Source: Xiphias gladius (Eukaryota > Chordata > Actinopteri > Istiophoriformes > Xiphiidae). From it: DNA of 64,000 bases. A program made the translations under genes and the position numbers. Every line of letters starts with the position of its first letter. Position 1 is the stretch's first letter. Shown piece after piece: positions 27,625 through 37,567 of this stretch. The notes beneath the pieces were generated by a model. The model did not search any database. It was given only the letters and a program-made list of their open reading frames with translations, and had not been told where the DNA came from. Location of the stretch: contig NC_053407.1 in assembly GCF_016859285.1 (NCBI RefSeq), positions 21,347,715 through 21,411,714 on the forward strand, written 5' to 3'.

Positions 27625-27670
27625 GGGTTGGGGGGAGGGAGAGAGGCGAGGGCTGGGAGGTTAGGGAGGG
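27625..27670 (+). promoter_or_regulatory. G-quadruplex-capable G-rich tract upstream of pthlh
   Basis: Seven runs of three or more G (27625-27627, 27630-27635, 27637-27639, then four more up to 27670), mostly separated by short loops, fit the usual G-quadruplex pattern on the + strand. It lies about 740 bp upstream of the pthlh signal-peptide exon, in the area where a promoter or untranslated first exon would be expected. Function is inferred from position. Confidence 0.5.
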
Positions 27671-28398
27671 TGTTAGTACTGGACTTAATGGGTAAAGGCT
27701 AAGGTAGTGCCTGCATCTTCACCCAAAGAGGAGTTGGACTTTCTCTCTGTGCCTCTCTCAGACAGACTCACACAGGCTCGCTCACAGTGCTGGACTGAAA
27801 AACCCTCTCAGCTCTGCTCTCGGCTCCGGCCACCAGAGAAGATGCTTCGGCGTTCCTCTTCATGAGATTACTGCAGGACTGAGTGGAGTGGCAGCTCTGC
27901 AGCTGATGGGCTGCTGCTGCCCTTTCTATCTTTATCTCTCTTTTAATTGGGACGCTGGGGAGAAATAAATAGCTCAACACACACTGTTGGGAGGCAAATG
28001 AATTGAGCAGACTGAAGGGGGATTTCCCCAGGCTGCCTTCACACCAATGGATCTGGATGCAACTTTGGAACTGGCCAAATTGGATTTGGCAGAATAATTT
28101 TTCTTGTTGGTTTGTAAATTAATTTTTGCAACAAGATCATCTCTAAAGAGCTTGCAGACCGATCTTTTTGTGGATTTTCACTGTAAAAATTTACATCATG
28201 TAAGTCCAAGTTTCTTCTTAACTTTGATAAACTATTTTTTTGGCCCAAGTAATGCCACCTGGCATTACCGACATGGGAACAGTCATTTATCTAATAGTGA
28301 CATAAACTAGTAGATAGCAGATAAACAATTTTGTATTAATTCATGAAAAAAAGTTATGCTTTTGAAGTGACTGATATAATATTTCCTGTGTTATTCAG

Positions 28399-29553
28399 AA
28401 CTTTGGCTTAAGGATGTGCTCTATAGTCATGCTTCATCAGTGGAGTCTGGCTGTGTTCTTGCTGTGCTCCCCAGTGACTCTTGATGGGAGACCAGTTGAT
28501 GCACTTAGTAGCAGAACGTGAGTTATTTTTTACATTCATTTTGAAAGAATAGAAAAATAAATAAATGTTACGCAATATGGAACTTTATAAATTGAGAACT
28601 AGTTAATAATTAAACATGGTGAAGCAAAATATTGCTGTTTCCTGATTTCGAAAACACAACCACAGTTTACCTGTACAGATTAAAGTAAGGTACAGGAGGT
28701 TTTCTCTATTTCAGCTCTGGCTTTTTTGAGGTCTTGAGCTCACACTAGTGATGGCTCTCAGACACTTGTTTATGCTGCCACCTACTGTACTGAGGTTTCA
28801 TGGAGCCTGAGTTTGAATTTCGGCTGCCGGCACTTCTAAAACTGTTCCGAACATAAACTCAATGCCACAGTATCATATGATTAAATTGCATCAAATTGCA
28901 ACAAGGGAAAAAATGAAAAAGATAATTATGAGGCTTTGTTGGGGCTAACTCAGAACTGAGAATTTGCTTGATTGTTTCACTGGCAAACTAAGAGAAATCA
29001 GACTGAGCAACAGAAATTAAAACAAGTTTCTAACAGACTAAGAAAAAAGTGAACCATGAACTGTAACTGCTCTTATTAAGGGGTGCTTGTATCTAAGCTC
29101 AAAAGAAGCTTTCTGTTTTCCGTACATGTTGATCTGACTCTGTCTCACTGTTTTGCTTTAAGGAGGAGGTCAGTGAGCCACGCCCAGCTGATGCATGACA
29201 AGGGCCGCTCCTTGCAGGAGTTCAAACGTCGCATGTGGCTGCAGGAGCTGCTGGAGGAGGTGCACACAGCCGATGAGCGAGCGCCACCCCTGCAGAGTGG
29301 AACCCCGAGCCAAACCTTCAGTGGGAATGCTCTACACCAGAAGCCCCCAGGGGCCACCAAAAACCTCCCTGACAGATTCAGGCTGGACAGAGAGGGCCCT
29401 AACCTGCCCCAGGAGACCAACAAGTCTCTGGCTTATAAGGACCAGCCACTTAAAGTGGCCACCAAGAGGAAAAAAAAGGTGAGGTTAGGCCGGCGTAGAG
29501 AGAATGACAAGAAGCGGAGGCGGGCACGGTCTATCACAATGAAGGAGCCATAA
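28399..29553 (+). CDS. pthlh: Parathyroid hormone-like hormone (PTHrP), two coding exons
   Basis: The product is the secreted hormone PTHrP, which in vertebrates acts on PTH receptors in skeleton, calcium handling and development. Coding exon A runs from the ATG at 28414 to 28517 (acceptor 'TTATTCAG' ending at 28398, donor 'AAC|GTGAGT'). Coding exon B runs 29163-29553 (acceptor 'GCTTTAAG'). The junction codon is AC+G, and 104+391 nt gives 164 residues. Residues 1-23 look like a signal peptide with hydrophobic 'LAVFLLC'. A dibasic site R36-R37 precedes mature 'SVSHAQLMHDKGRS' at residue 38. A basic, nuclear-localisation-like segment 'KRKKKVRLGRRR' and then 'DKKRRRARS' lies near the C-terminus, and 'LPQETNKSLAYKDQPLK' matches the conserved PTHrP mid-region. 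Teleosts have two pthlh copies; which one this is cannot be decided. A 5' untranslated exon probably exists upstream. Confidence 0.93.
28518..29162 (+). other. pthlh: pthlh intron
   Basis: A 645-nt intron with GT at 28518 and AG at 29161-29162 interrupts the Thr codon just before the Arg-Arg cleavage site. An intron close to the prohormone cleavage site is known for PTH-family genes. A frame open upstream of the acceptor, starting ATG at 29083, is intronic. Confidence 0.85.
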
Positions 29554-30390
29554 AGGACGCGGCACCCTGGCTGAGAGACTCCCACTAGCCTGTATATGGG
29601 ACTGCACTAAGACACTGACACAGTTCCAGCTAGACCGAGGTCTGACGGACTTGAACCACGGTTGACTCAGTCACAGTCATATCCAAGGGCCCGGGGCTGT
29701 GCTTGTATGATAACATTTTGCTAATTGTGTATTGTTGTGTTTTAAAAAAAATCTCGTACTTCCTGGAGGTTCATCATAACATCTTCTTAGGTCCATATTT
29801 ATTTGGAAACTCTTCACGCCTCTGTAACCCCCATTCAATTCAAAACAATGTGTATGTTATCATCTCTAAACAGTGTGCACAAGTAGAACATCGGTGGAAG
29901 TATTTATTGCCTGAATATAATGTAACTTCACAAAAATTGGGATGCTGAGTGGTCTACTTTTGTTTGGCTCTATACGTGTTGACTATCGTGGACTTACAGT
30001 TACAGACAAACTGTTCAATTAATACATCTGTTCGAACTGTTCTGCCATAATTTATTTCACTTTGAAAGTGTATATTTATTTTGTGAATGTATCATGGTGC
30101 TGCTGACTAAATTCCATAATGCACTTTAGTTATATCCTGTAAATGTTCTTTTGTGGTTGAGTTTTAATTTGATGTTTCTTTTGATGGTCCTGCTTTCCTT
30201 TCCCACCTTAGATCCCTCATGGACTTGTAACTTATTGGATGCTTCATCAAACCCACTCTCATCATCTTACATTATAGTTTATTTTTATAGAACAAGCCCG
30301 AGTCACGGGCTGTCAGCCTCATTTGATGTTCTTCACTTGCACTGAGAACATACTGTACATGTTTCCAGTTAATCAAACATTAAAAATGTA
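29554..30390 (+). other. pthlh: Probable pthlh 3' UTR
   Basis: About 0.8 kb of AT-rich sequence follows the stop codon and ends at an ATTAAA hexamer (30379-30384), a common variant polyadenylation signal. ATTTA pentamers occur near 29796 and 30072; PTHrP messages are known to be short-lived and AU-rich. The exact end is inferred. Confidence 0.55.
30379..30384 (+). terminator. Candidate polyadenylation signal ATTAAA (pthlh)
   Basis: First good polyadenylation hexamer at the end of the AT-rich stretch after pthlh. Not confirmed by a transcript. Confidence 0.45.
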
Positions 30391-30459
30391 GCCATTAGAA
30401 AAATTTGTTTCATGGCGTCTTTGTTCACCAGTCATATCTAGCTACACTGTGCCATTTAT

Positions 30460-30600
30460 ACTACGTAGCTCAGCTGGTAAAGAAGATCGATCATTAATGG
30501 TAGGGCTGATGGTTCAACCGCCGGCTCCTGCTGTCCAGATGTCATACTGTCCTTAAACAAGACACTGAACCACAATAAGTGTTAGACAAAAGCATCTGTC
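30460..30600 (+). repeat. tRNA-derived SINE-like remnant
   Basis: 'TAGCTCAGCTGGTAAAG' resembles tRNA box A and 'GATGGTTCAACCGCCGG' resembles box B. They are followed by 'CTCCTGCTGTCC' and 'AAACAAGACACTGAACCAC', the order seen in a common fish repeat. The anticodon region does not fold convincingly, so it is not a functional tRNA. A more diverged relative may lie at 31880-31960. Confidence 0.55.
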
Positions 30601-30910
30601 AATTGAATTTAATTGTCATAATTTATCATTTATGACAAGTCCAAAACTTGTTTGCCCCATGAGTGCATACATGTACATTGTGAGCCCTGGTGGTCTCAGG
30701 TGTACCTGAACCTCTCAGCCCTCTTTGAGCCAAAGAAGTAGTTTGGTAAAAAACTGAATACTAGTTCTCTGTTTGTTCTTAATGTGTATGAAGTGATGTA
30801 CTACAGCACAATAGAGTGATTGCAAAGCAGATAAATATGCAATATAGTCATCTCTTTTATATCTAAAATCTGAAGATGATATGGAACGGACTTGGATTGA
30901 AAATAAGAGC

Positions 30911-31000
30911 CCAAGGTGATCTCTTCAAATTGCTTGTTTTGTCTAGTTAACGGTCCAAAACCCGAACACGTTCAGTTTACTATCATAAAAAAGACAAAAC
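30911..31000 (+). mobile_element. MITE copy, left part (interrupted)
   Basis: 'CCCAAGGTGATCTCTTCAAA', 'CTTGTTTTGTCTAG', 'CGGTCCAAAACCCG' and 'TTCAGTTTACTATCATAAAA' match the middle of the short-element family. The copy is broken at 31000 by another element and resumes at 31553. Confidence 0.7.
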
Positions 31001-31552
31001 TAGAATTACGGCCTTGCGGCTTTATGCCCCCGACGACCAGTCAAGCAGGAGATCTCTACAATCACCACAGAGTCAAGGTGGGCATCCAAGATTATGTCAA
31101 CAATTCAGTATCTGACCAAATGGGAAATATGGTCACAATCTCTCTTCTGTTTCTGAGTTATGGTGTCGAATAATTGCCAGAAAAGTGTATTTACAGAACA
31201 TTATGATATCAAAGTGAAGTTGACCTTTGACCTTTTGGACATAAAATGCCATCACTTCATCATTTTACCCCATTGGCCTTTTTTGTGAAATTTTGTCATA
31301 ATTAGCAAATAAATTCTTGAGTTATGGCCAAAAAACTTGTTTTGTCAGGTCACAGTGACATTAACCCTCGACCACCAGATTCTAATCAGTTCATCCTTGC
31401 ATCGAAGTTGAACATCCGTGCCAAATTTGAAGAAATTCGCTCAAGGCTTACTGAGATACTGTGTTCACGGGAATGGGATGGAGGGGCACACGGCCAGATG
31501 GATGGACCACCCGAAAAATTATGCCTCCAGCCACGGCTGTCGAGGCATAAAA
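31001..31552 (+). mobile_element. Dispersed repeat, copy 2, inserted into a MITE
   Basis: It starts 'TAGAATTACGGCC' and ends 'GTCGAGGCATAA'. Internal blocks 'CCTTTGACCTTTTGGACATA', 'TGAGTTATGGCC', 'CCACCAGATTCTAATCAG' and 'GTGCCAAATTTGAAG' are the reverse complement of those at 10621-11096. The MITE sequence on both sides reads as continuous once this segment is removed, which supports a clean insertion. Confidence 0.75.
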
Positions 31553-31700
31553 AGAAGCAACTACTCACATTTGACAAGCCAGAATCAGCAACTGTTTGGC
31601 AGTTTTTCTTGAAAAGTGATTTTTAAAAAGATAATCAAAATAGTGGACAATTATTTTTTGTTGCTCAACTAATTGTTTAGTCAACTAATGATTTCAGGTT
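31553..31700 (+). mobile_element. MITE copy, right part
   Basis: 'AAAGAAGCAACTACTCACAT', 'GCCAGAATCAGCAACTG', 'CTTGAAAAGTGATTTT' and 'CAACTAATTGTTTAGTCAAC' continue the element started at 30911. Confidence 0.7.
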
Positions 31701-31726
31701 TATCATGCAAAAAGCAATACAACAAC

Positions 31727-31758
31727 GACTATATAGCAGATTAATCTGCTATATAGTC
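31727..31758. repeat. Perfect 32-bp palindrome
   Basis: The left arm GACTATATAGCAGATT is followed directly by its exact reverse complement, with no spacer. It lies about 30 bp to the right of a MITE remnant. It could form a cruciform or hairpin, or be a fold-back insertion scar. Confidence 0.95.
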
Positions 31759-32554
31759 AGTTACCGTTTTCTTCCCTAAAGCCTTAAGTTGGATAAGGAG
31801 TAGACCTGTATGCATACTACCAGCCCCAATGAAGAACCAAATGGGCTAAACATGGGAAAAGGTAGAAAAAGGGCAACAGGGTGATGTAATGGCCATGGTC
31901 CTGATGGTAAGTATCTGTCCTACTGAAGTGTCTTTGAGCAAGTCATTGACTGCCTTTCAGTGTTTGTGGTACTGGTTCGTAGCTTTTATCATGACCTTTA
32001 ACCTTTCTATAGAGGAGGGGTTCTCTGCTGAGAGAAAAAAATAAGTATAAGATTTAGGTCAAAATAGGTTTTTAAAATTTACTGTAAAAGGTAATGGGTT
32101 GAAACAAAAGCAAAAAAACAACGTTTTGTGTTGACCTTTCAGCACGAACAGAACGCAGTGAAGCTGTTAATGTCCCACTTGAGAACATGTGGCATTTTTA
32201 ACAGCCTCTAACTGAACGGCAGAGAAACTGGTAATGGAGGGGATAGCAAATGCATGTGTCAGCTATATCCTGTGCTAAGAGCAGTAGTGTACACCATAGG
32301 CCATTAGCTGACACAGAGTCATAAATGCTGTGGAAAGCCTGATAAAGCTGCCGTCAGGAGCCTGCAGCTCGCGCCGAAGAAATCAATCAAACAATGGAGA
32401 GAGACATTAATATCTTCAGAGAAGGGGAGGAACACAGAACATAATCAGTGGACTGGACTTTTCTTCAGTGGAGGCTGCCCATTTAATGGTGGTTAGAGGT
32501 GTTGATTTTTAAATATAATTTATACAGTATGAATGAAATTCCAAAAAAATCCAT

Positions 32555-32574
32555 GGGGTGGGGGGGGTAGGGGG
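32555..32574 (+). promoter_or_regulatory. G-rich tract with G-quadruplex potential
   Basis: G runs of 4, 8 and 5 separated by one and two bases satisfy a G-quadruplex pattern if the run of 8 is split. It lies about 1.1 kb upstream of the receptor start codon and 0.5 kb upstream of a candidate untranslated exon. Function not shown. Confidence 0.4.
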
Positions 32575-33068
32575 TTTACAATGACTGTAAAAAGGTCAGG
32601 GAAGGTCAGTACAGGTTTTGACAAACAGCAACACAGCCTCAGCCGGAGAAGTATTGCTAAACTTCACAGAAGTTAGAACAACATGTTCAACCAAAGTTGA
32701 AAATGTCAGATGTAGCTGTTCCTAAAAATAACAGCTACTCAAAAACTAAAGGTACACATACATCCTCTAACAATAATAAAAAAACAGGCATGTATATTCC
32801 GTCAGTGATTTCTCAGCAGCTGGTCAGAGGCGGTTTCTCTTTAAACCTAGTCAACCAGAATCAATTTGACCCAAGTGATGTTTGTCTTTCTTCCCTCCAC
32901 ATTCAGCAGTCACACTTTGTAATGAGTCCTGAGAGGTTGCCGCCTCTCCCTTCTTCAGTCCAGTTTAACAGGATGGACACCAGTAAAAGAGAATACTCCA
33001 GTTTACATGATGAGGACAGTTCACTCACAAACATGATCTACTCTATACTGCTCTGAGGAAAGACTACG

Positions 33069-33676
33069 GTGAGTTTGTCGGAATGATGAATCTGGCACCT
33101 TTTTAAAATGCTATGCTAAACTGTATTAAGACAAGAGAGCTAAAAGCAGCTGTCAGTTAGGTCTCAGAATATTAATCAAAAGATATTTTTGTTCCTGAGC
33201 AGACAGCATATTGTTGCGTAAAAACTCTGTGCCTTATATTTTGGTGATCTTGTGTTTTAACATTAACAATATGAAATGTAACTTACCTCTTCCACTAGGA
33301 GTAACGATTATGTTCATTTTTGTGATTAATTTGCTGATTATTTTCCTCAATTAATCTGTTGTTTCGTCTGAAAATTTGCAAAAAATGCCCATTATGTTCA
33401 GCCACAGCCCAAGGCGATGTCTCCAAATTTCTTTTCCAACAATCCACAACCCAAAGTCATCAAGTTTACTATCATACACTTCAAAGAAAAGCATCAATAT
33501 TATCTAATTTGAAAAGCTGCAACCAGCAAAAGTTTGGAATTTTTGCTGTAAAAATGACAATTACAAACAAACAATTGATTACAAATATAACTGTATAGTT
33601 ATCTTCTGTTTGACTAATCCAAAACATAAATGAATAATATATTTTTTTATTTTTTTATTTAAAAGTTCATGTCAAG
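33069..33676 (+). other. Possible 5' UTR intron of the receptor gene
   Basis: A good donor 'ACG|GTGAGT' at 33068/33069 and an acceptor after a T-rich tract, 'GTCAAG' ending at 33676, could define an intron just before the receptor start codon. The exon upstream has no in-frame ATG that continues through this junction, so it would be untranslated. A MITE at 33297-33592 would lie inside the intron. Confidence 0.35.
33297..33592 (+). mobile_element. Teleost short element (MITE), plus orientation
   Basis: It starts 'AGGAGTAACGATTATGTTCA' and contains 'TTGCTGATTATTTTCCTCAA', 'CACAGCCCAAGGCGATGTCT' and 'AGAAAAGCATCAATATTATC'. The order matches the other copies. Its right end is within 100 bp of the receptor start codon. 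Confidence 0.75.
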
Positions 33677-33687
33677 CCGGTGATAAT

Positions 33688-34611
33688 ATGGCTGTTCCCA
33701 ATACGTATGGGCTGATCTTTGCCTGTACCTGTGGAGTGATCCTGGGCATTGGACTCTGCGCCAATCTGCTGGTGTTCTCTCTGTTTGCAAAGTACAACAC
33801 ATTGCGTAAGAACTGCCTTGACATCTTGCTACTCAGCATGACTCTGGCCGACTTCCTCACCCTCCTGCTCATCCCCTTCACCCTGCACTCTGCCGTCAGC
33901 CACTCCTGGCCTCTGGGCGACACCTCCTGCAAGGTCTACCAGTTCCTGCTGGCCTTTAGCCTGGCAGCCAGCACCTATTCACTGTGTGCTGTGTCCATGA
34001 CCCGGGCCATGATCATCACCAACCCGTACCAGCCGCCAACCATGGACCTGGTCATCCTTATGTTTGCTCTGGTCTGGGCCCTCAGCTTCTTCATCAGCCT
34101 GCCGCTGCGAATGTTTGCCAACAAGGAGAGCGTGGGCCCGAGCCTGGCAAACTTCACCTTCTGCCTTCCAACCATTCATGAGCACCACTACCAAGTGGTC
34201 CTAAGCCAGTTTGTACTTTACTACTTTGTTCCAATGCTGGTCATCGCCTTCAACTATGTCCGTCTGGCTCTTTTTCTCCACAAGAGCCCCGTAATGTCGG
34301 TGTCCAGTGCCAGGAACACCCGCCGAGCCTCCGTCATGGTATTCTTGGCTGCTGCTACCTTTTCAGTGTGCTGGCTGCCTGGTTATGTGCTGGAGCTGTG
34401 TGTGTACCTGGGGCTGTATCACCATGGACAGGCTTGGGAGATGTTCTACTTTATCTGTACTGTGCTCCAATACCTGCACCCCTGTGTCAACCCTGTGCTC
34501 TATGTGTTGCTCTCTAAGCGCTATCGCCACAGGAGGGCAGCCTGGCTCTTCAGCTGTAACAGGAACAGAGTGCAGCCGCAGGTCATCAGTGTCACCACAG
34601 ACAGCTTTTAA
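33688..34611 (+). CDS. Class A G-protein-coupled receptor, galanin/GPR151-like
   Basis: A 307-residue seven-helix membrane receptor in a single exon. Helix 1 has 'GLCANLLVF' with N26; helix 2 has 'LSMTLADFL' with D55. C81 and C159 can form the conserved extracellular disulfide. The end of helix 3 reads 'SMTRAM' (105-107), where most family members have D/E-R-Y. Helix 6 has 'SVCWLPGY' (226-233) and helix 7 'NPVLY' (268-272). N155-F-T is a glycosylation sequon before C159. The helix 6-7 region resembles galanin-type peptide receptors by eye; the ligand is unknown and no symbol is assigned. The N-terminus before helix 1 is only about six residues, unusually short, so translation may start in an upstream exon I could not identify. 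Neighbours are pthlh upstream and an intergenic region downstream. Confidence 0.85.
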   Translation: MAVPNTYGLIFACTCGVILGIGLCANLLVFSLFAKYNTLRKNCLDILLLSMTLADFLTLLLIPFTLHSAVSHSWPLGDTSCKVYQFLLAFSLAASTYSLCAVSMTRAMIITNPYQPPTMDLVILMFALVWALSFFISLPLRMFANKESVGPSLANFTFCLPTIHEHHYQVVLSQFVLYYFVPMLVIAFNYVRLALFLHKSPVMSVSSARNTRRASVMVFLAAATFSVCWLPGYVLELCVYLGLYHHGQAWEMFYFICTVLQYLHPCVNPVLYVLLSKRYRHRRAAWLFSCNRNRVQPQVISVTTDSF

Positions 34612-34699
34612 ATTCATTTGTTTTTGCACAAGGCAATGAGTTGGTAACAGGCAGGTTTTTAACATCTATTGTTTAAACAAATCAAATACTTTTGTGGAC

Positions 34700-34705
34700 A
34701 ATAAA
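34700..34705 (+). terminator. Polyadenylation signal AATAAA of the receptor gene
   Basis: AATAAA lies about 90 bp after the receptor stop codon, followed by T-rich and TG-containing sequence, consistent with a short 3' UTR. Confidence 0.65.
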
Positions 34706-34739
34706 ATGGATGTTTTCTGTGATTATTTTCATATTTCCC

Positions 34740-36465
34740 TTCCATATTTGAGGTATAAATGTACAAATACGCAGACATGAAAAGTAATAGTTAGGGATTA
34801 TTTTTTTCAGGCTTGCCTACAATCAAATTTACTCAAGACATCCACTATCCGCTACAAAAAGCAGCAGGAATCATCAAAATTTCTCTATCTGTGATTATTT
34901 TCCAGGTACACTGTGATGCAGATTGATCACCTTATAAATGCTGTGGTTTTCTGTCTTTTTAAAAGTAATTAGAGGCTTGATTCAATTTCAGGGCAGCATA
35001 TTGATGAAATTTACACTAAGGTTGCACAAGTCTTATTGCTTTGTTTCTTTTCATTGCCCCGGATGTGTCTGTCACTTAAATTAGTAACAAAAAGCCTTGT
35101 GAAACATTTTGCGTAGCATTTGTATGCCTCTTGCTTTTTAGGCTTCTGAGACAATTGTGGGTTAATAACTTAACTAACACTAAAAACAAAGATTATTGCA
35201 ATGAAATTACTTGTTATATTGTAATAATTTCGAATAAGAGTGTGTTGTTAGAATGAGAAAAATAGCTCATAATGCAACAAAATATTCGTTATACTGAGAC
35301 ACTGAGATGTTTTATTAATTTATTTTTTCGCACTTTCCATATGTTTGCATTTGTAGTGAGTGTATAAGATAGTGATACTGGATTAGTTTAGTTTTGGTAA
35401 ATTATGTTTTTTTGTTTTCCCTTTGGGTTGTGTTTATAGTCACAAACTATGTTAGGTTCTGGTAAGTAGGCACGGTGGGCAGCGTGTTTGTCTCTTCACA
35501 AGTGGCATTGAGACAAAATAATGGACATTTACTCTATAGAACAGGATAGCAGGTCTTACTATACTAAAGACATGGGCCTACTGACATGTTCCTACTCCAG
35601 AGCACAGGTGGTCTCCATTTCCTTCATTTCTATTTCACGCCAGCAGTAGATTTTAAAAACATAGACGTGCTATTTAAACACTCTGTAGAGCTGTGTTGCA
35701 GCATCCATCATATTTTAAAATTTGAGCACAACAAGCTGTAAAAAAAAAAAAAATGCTCATGAAAAAATAAACTTTCACAGGGCAGTTATTCTTCCAAGAT
35801 GCAACAAATCATTCAGTAAGTTTTGTTACCTTGGCAGATGATGGTCGTAAAATATGAGCTATATGATCCACTAGTGTTACATTGCATAACTAGTAATGAA
35901 AAACCACGGGGTAAGCAGTAACCTTTCATCTTTATGCAGTTTAATTGAGACATGAAAGGGGACGACTCCATAACTCCGCCAAAATATGACACTGGACAGA
36001 ATGAAAAGATCCTGATCTCGAACCATGTGATTACTATTGCTTCAGTGCAAGTTTCATTGTATTATTACAAGGTTTATAAATTAATCAGATCACTAAATAT
36101 CTACTACAAAAGTGGACACTAAATTGGTTGGTTTTTAATTATATTATCATTTGTGCCCGTACTAGATGCCATCCAGCAAAAATGTACATACATGTAAAGT
36201 AAAGAGGTGGTGAAGAACCATCAGACAAATTGATAATTGTAAAGCAGGAACTGTACCTGTAATGTGGGAGTCATAACTGTAATTCAGGACGTGAAATTGG
36301 GATTTTGTTCAGATATATTTTCCTAAATACAGTTGTACTGTCTTTGGGCTGTCCCTACTCACCTCTAATTACAGCTGTCATTGATTTTTTTTTTTTTAAC
36401 TTAAATTTTCGTGCGGTTACAGTTATTTAGAGCTCGTTTTAGTTCAATACTTTTCCTGCTATGAA
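34740..36465. other. Intergenic region, no gene recognised
   Basis: AT-rich DNA. Only short frames occur on both strands; a poly-A run lies near 35741. No repeat family identified. Confidence 0.6.
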
Positions 36466-36735
36466 TTATCAATTCATCAGTCAATTACTTTCTCACTTAA
36501 TGAAGTAATCATTGCATCTATGAAATGCCAGAAGGTTGTACAAAATCATAATTTCTCACAATAACAGTTTCCAAAAGTTGAATGTGACATATTGACCAGC
36601 AGTCCAAAAACCAAAAGTTGAGACCAAGAAAAGCAGCAAATCCTCACGTTTATCATTTTTGCTTGAAAAATGACTTAAGCTATTAACTGATTAAACAGTT
36701 AATGATTTTTATGTTGATTGACAAATTAATTTATC
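36466..36735 (+). mobile_element. Teleost short element (MITE), plus orientation
   Basis: 'CAATTCATCAGTCAATTACT', 'TGAAATGCCAGAAGG', 'GACCAGCAGTCCAAAAACCA', 'AAGAAAAGCAGCAAATCCTC', and 'TTGCTTGAAAAATGACTTAA' follow the family order, ending in ATTA-rich DNA. Confidence 0.7.
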
Positions 36736-37390
36736 AACAACATAACATCATCCAGTTAGCTGTTGACTGAGGGGTTAATCACATGCTTATTACACAATCA
36801 AATATTAGAAAACCCCCAGAAATGAAGGGTACATTACCAACAGTAAGTTTTTTAGGGATGACTGGTCCTTTAAAAATTACCTTAATCCCCCAGGATCTGT
36901 TGGCTGGAGCTGTTGGTGGATCAACAGTAACACCACCAACTTCATGCCATTCTTTGCTCACTATAGCAAAACACACCAGTGTCCCAACTTTTTTCCCAGG
37001 CCGCTATAGGCCTGAAGTATGGAGTGGTGAGGAGTAAGCAGGGGGCTGTGTAGCAAGTGTATAGTTATACAGAAAGCAAAGGGATTGGGAAAGGAAATAA
37101 CAAGGCTGGCTGAGTTCTGGGGGCCGTTGCAGTAATAGGAGACAACCTGCCCCTCCCTGTGTCAGCTCACCCCCTGACTTTTGGCCTTCTCCTTAGTGTA
37201 AAGCAAGGGCAGCTGGCCTGATTCGTACAGAGCGGTCATCTGTAGCCCATCAGCGTGTCGGATATGGTAAAGCAATAAAGAACACGTGCTCAGGCTCTTC
37301 TATCCTTTAAGTAAAACTACTGAATGTACTTCAGAGTGTAGAGATTGTTGTTCAACCTCTGCGCAAAGCAAAATGATCCATAAACAATAA
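36736..37390. other. Intergenic region, no gene recognised
   Basis: Overlapping frames on both strands at 36779-37037 have no recognisable features. Nothing else supported. Confidence 0.55.
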
Positions 37391-37567
37391 AAGCAAATAT
37401 TAGTCTAGTAGTTCCAGCCCCTCAAATGTGAAGATTTTCTGGTTTTCCTTGGTCTTCAGTGACAGTAAATTGAACATCTTTTTGAGACTGTTGGTTGAAC
37501 AAAACAAGAACTTTTAAGAGTTTGCCTTGGACACTGTGAACTAAATAATTGTTAGCTGCAGCCCTAA
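37391..37567 (-). mobile_element. MITE fragment, minus orientation
   Basis: 'TTCCAGCCCCTCAAATGTGA', 'GTGACAGTAAATTGAACATC', 'GAGACTGTTGGTTGAACAAA' and the terminal 'TTGTTAGCTGCAGCCCTA' match the family read on the minus strand, including its end. Confidence 0.75.

Noticed and set aside
29083-29162. Start of the 156-codon frame at the pthlh locus
   Set aside because: The first 80 nt are intronic; the true coding start is in the upstream exon at 28414, and the AG at 29161-29162 is the acceptor.
30460-30535. tRNA gene
   Set aside because: Box A- and box B-like phrases are present, but the cloverleaf arms do not pair and the flank matches a dispersed SINE-like repeat.
32697-33056. 119-codon frame upstream of the receptor
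   Set aside because: It is low-complexity (Asn/Ser/Lys-rich), has no membrane or domain features, and does not splice in frame to the receptor exon. It may be part of an untranslated exon.
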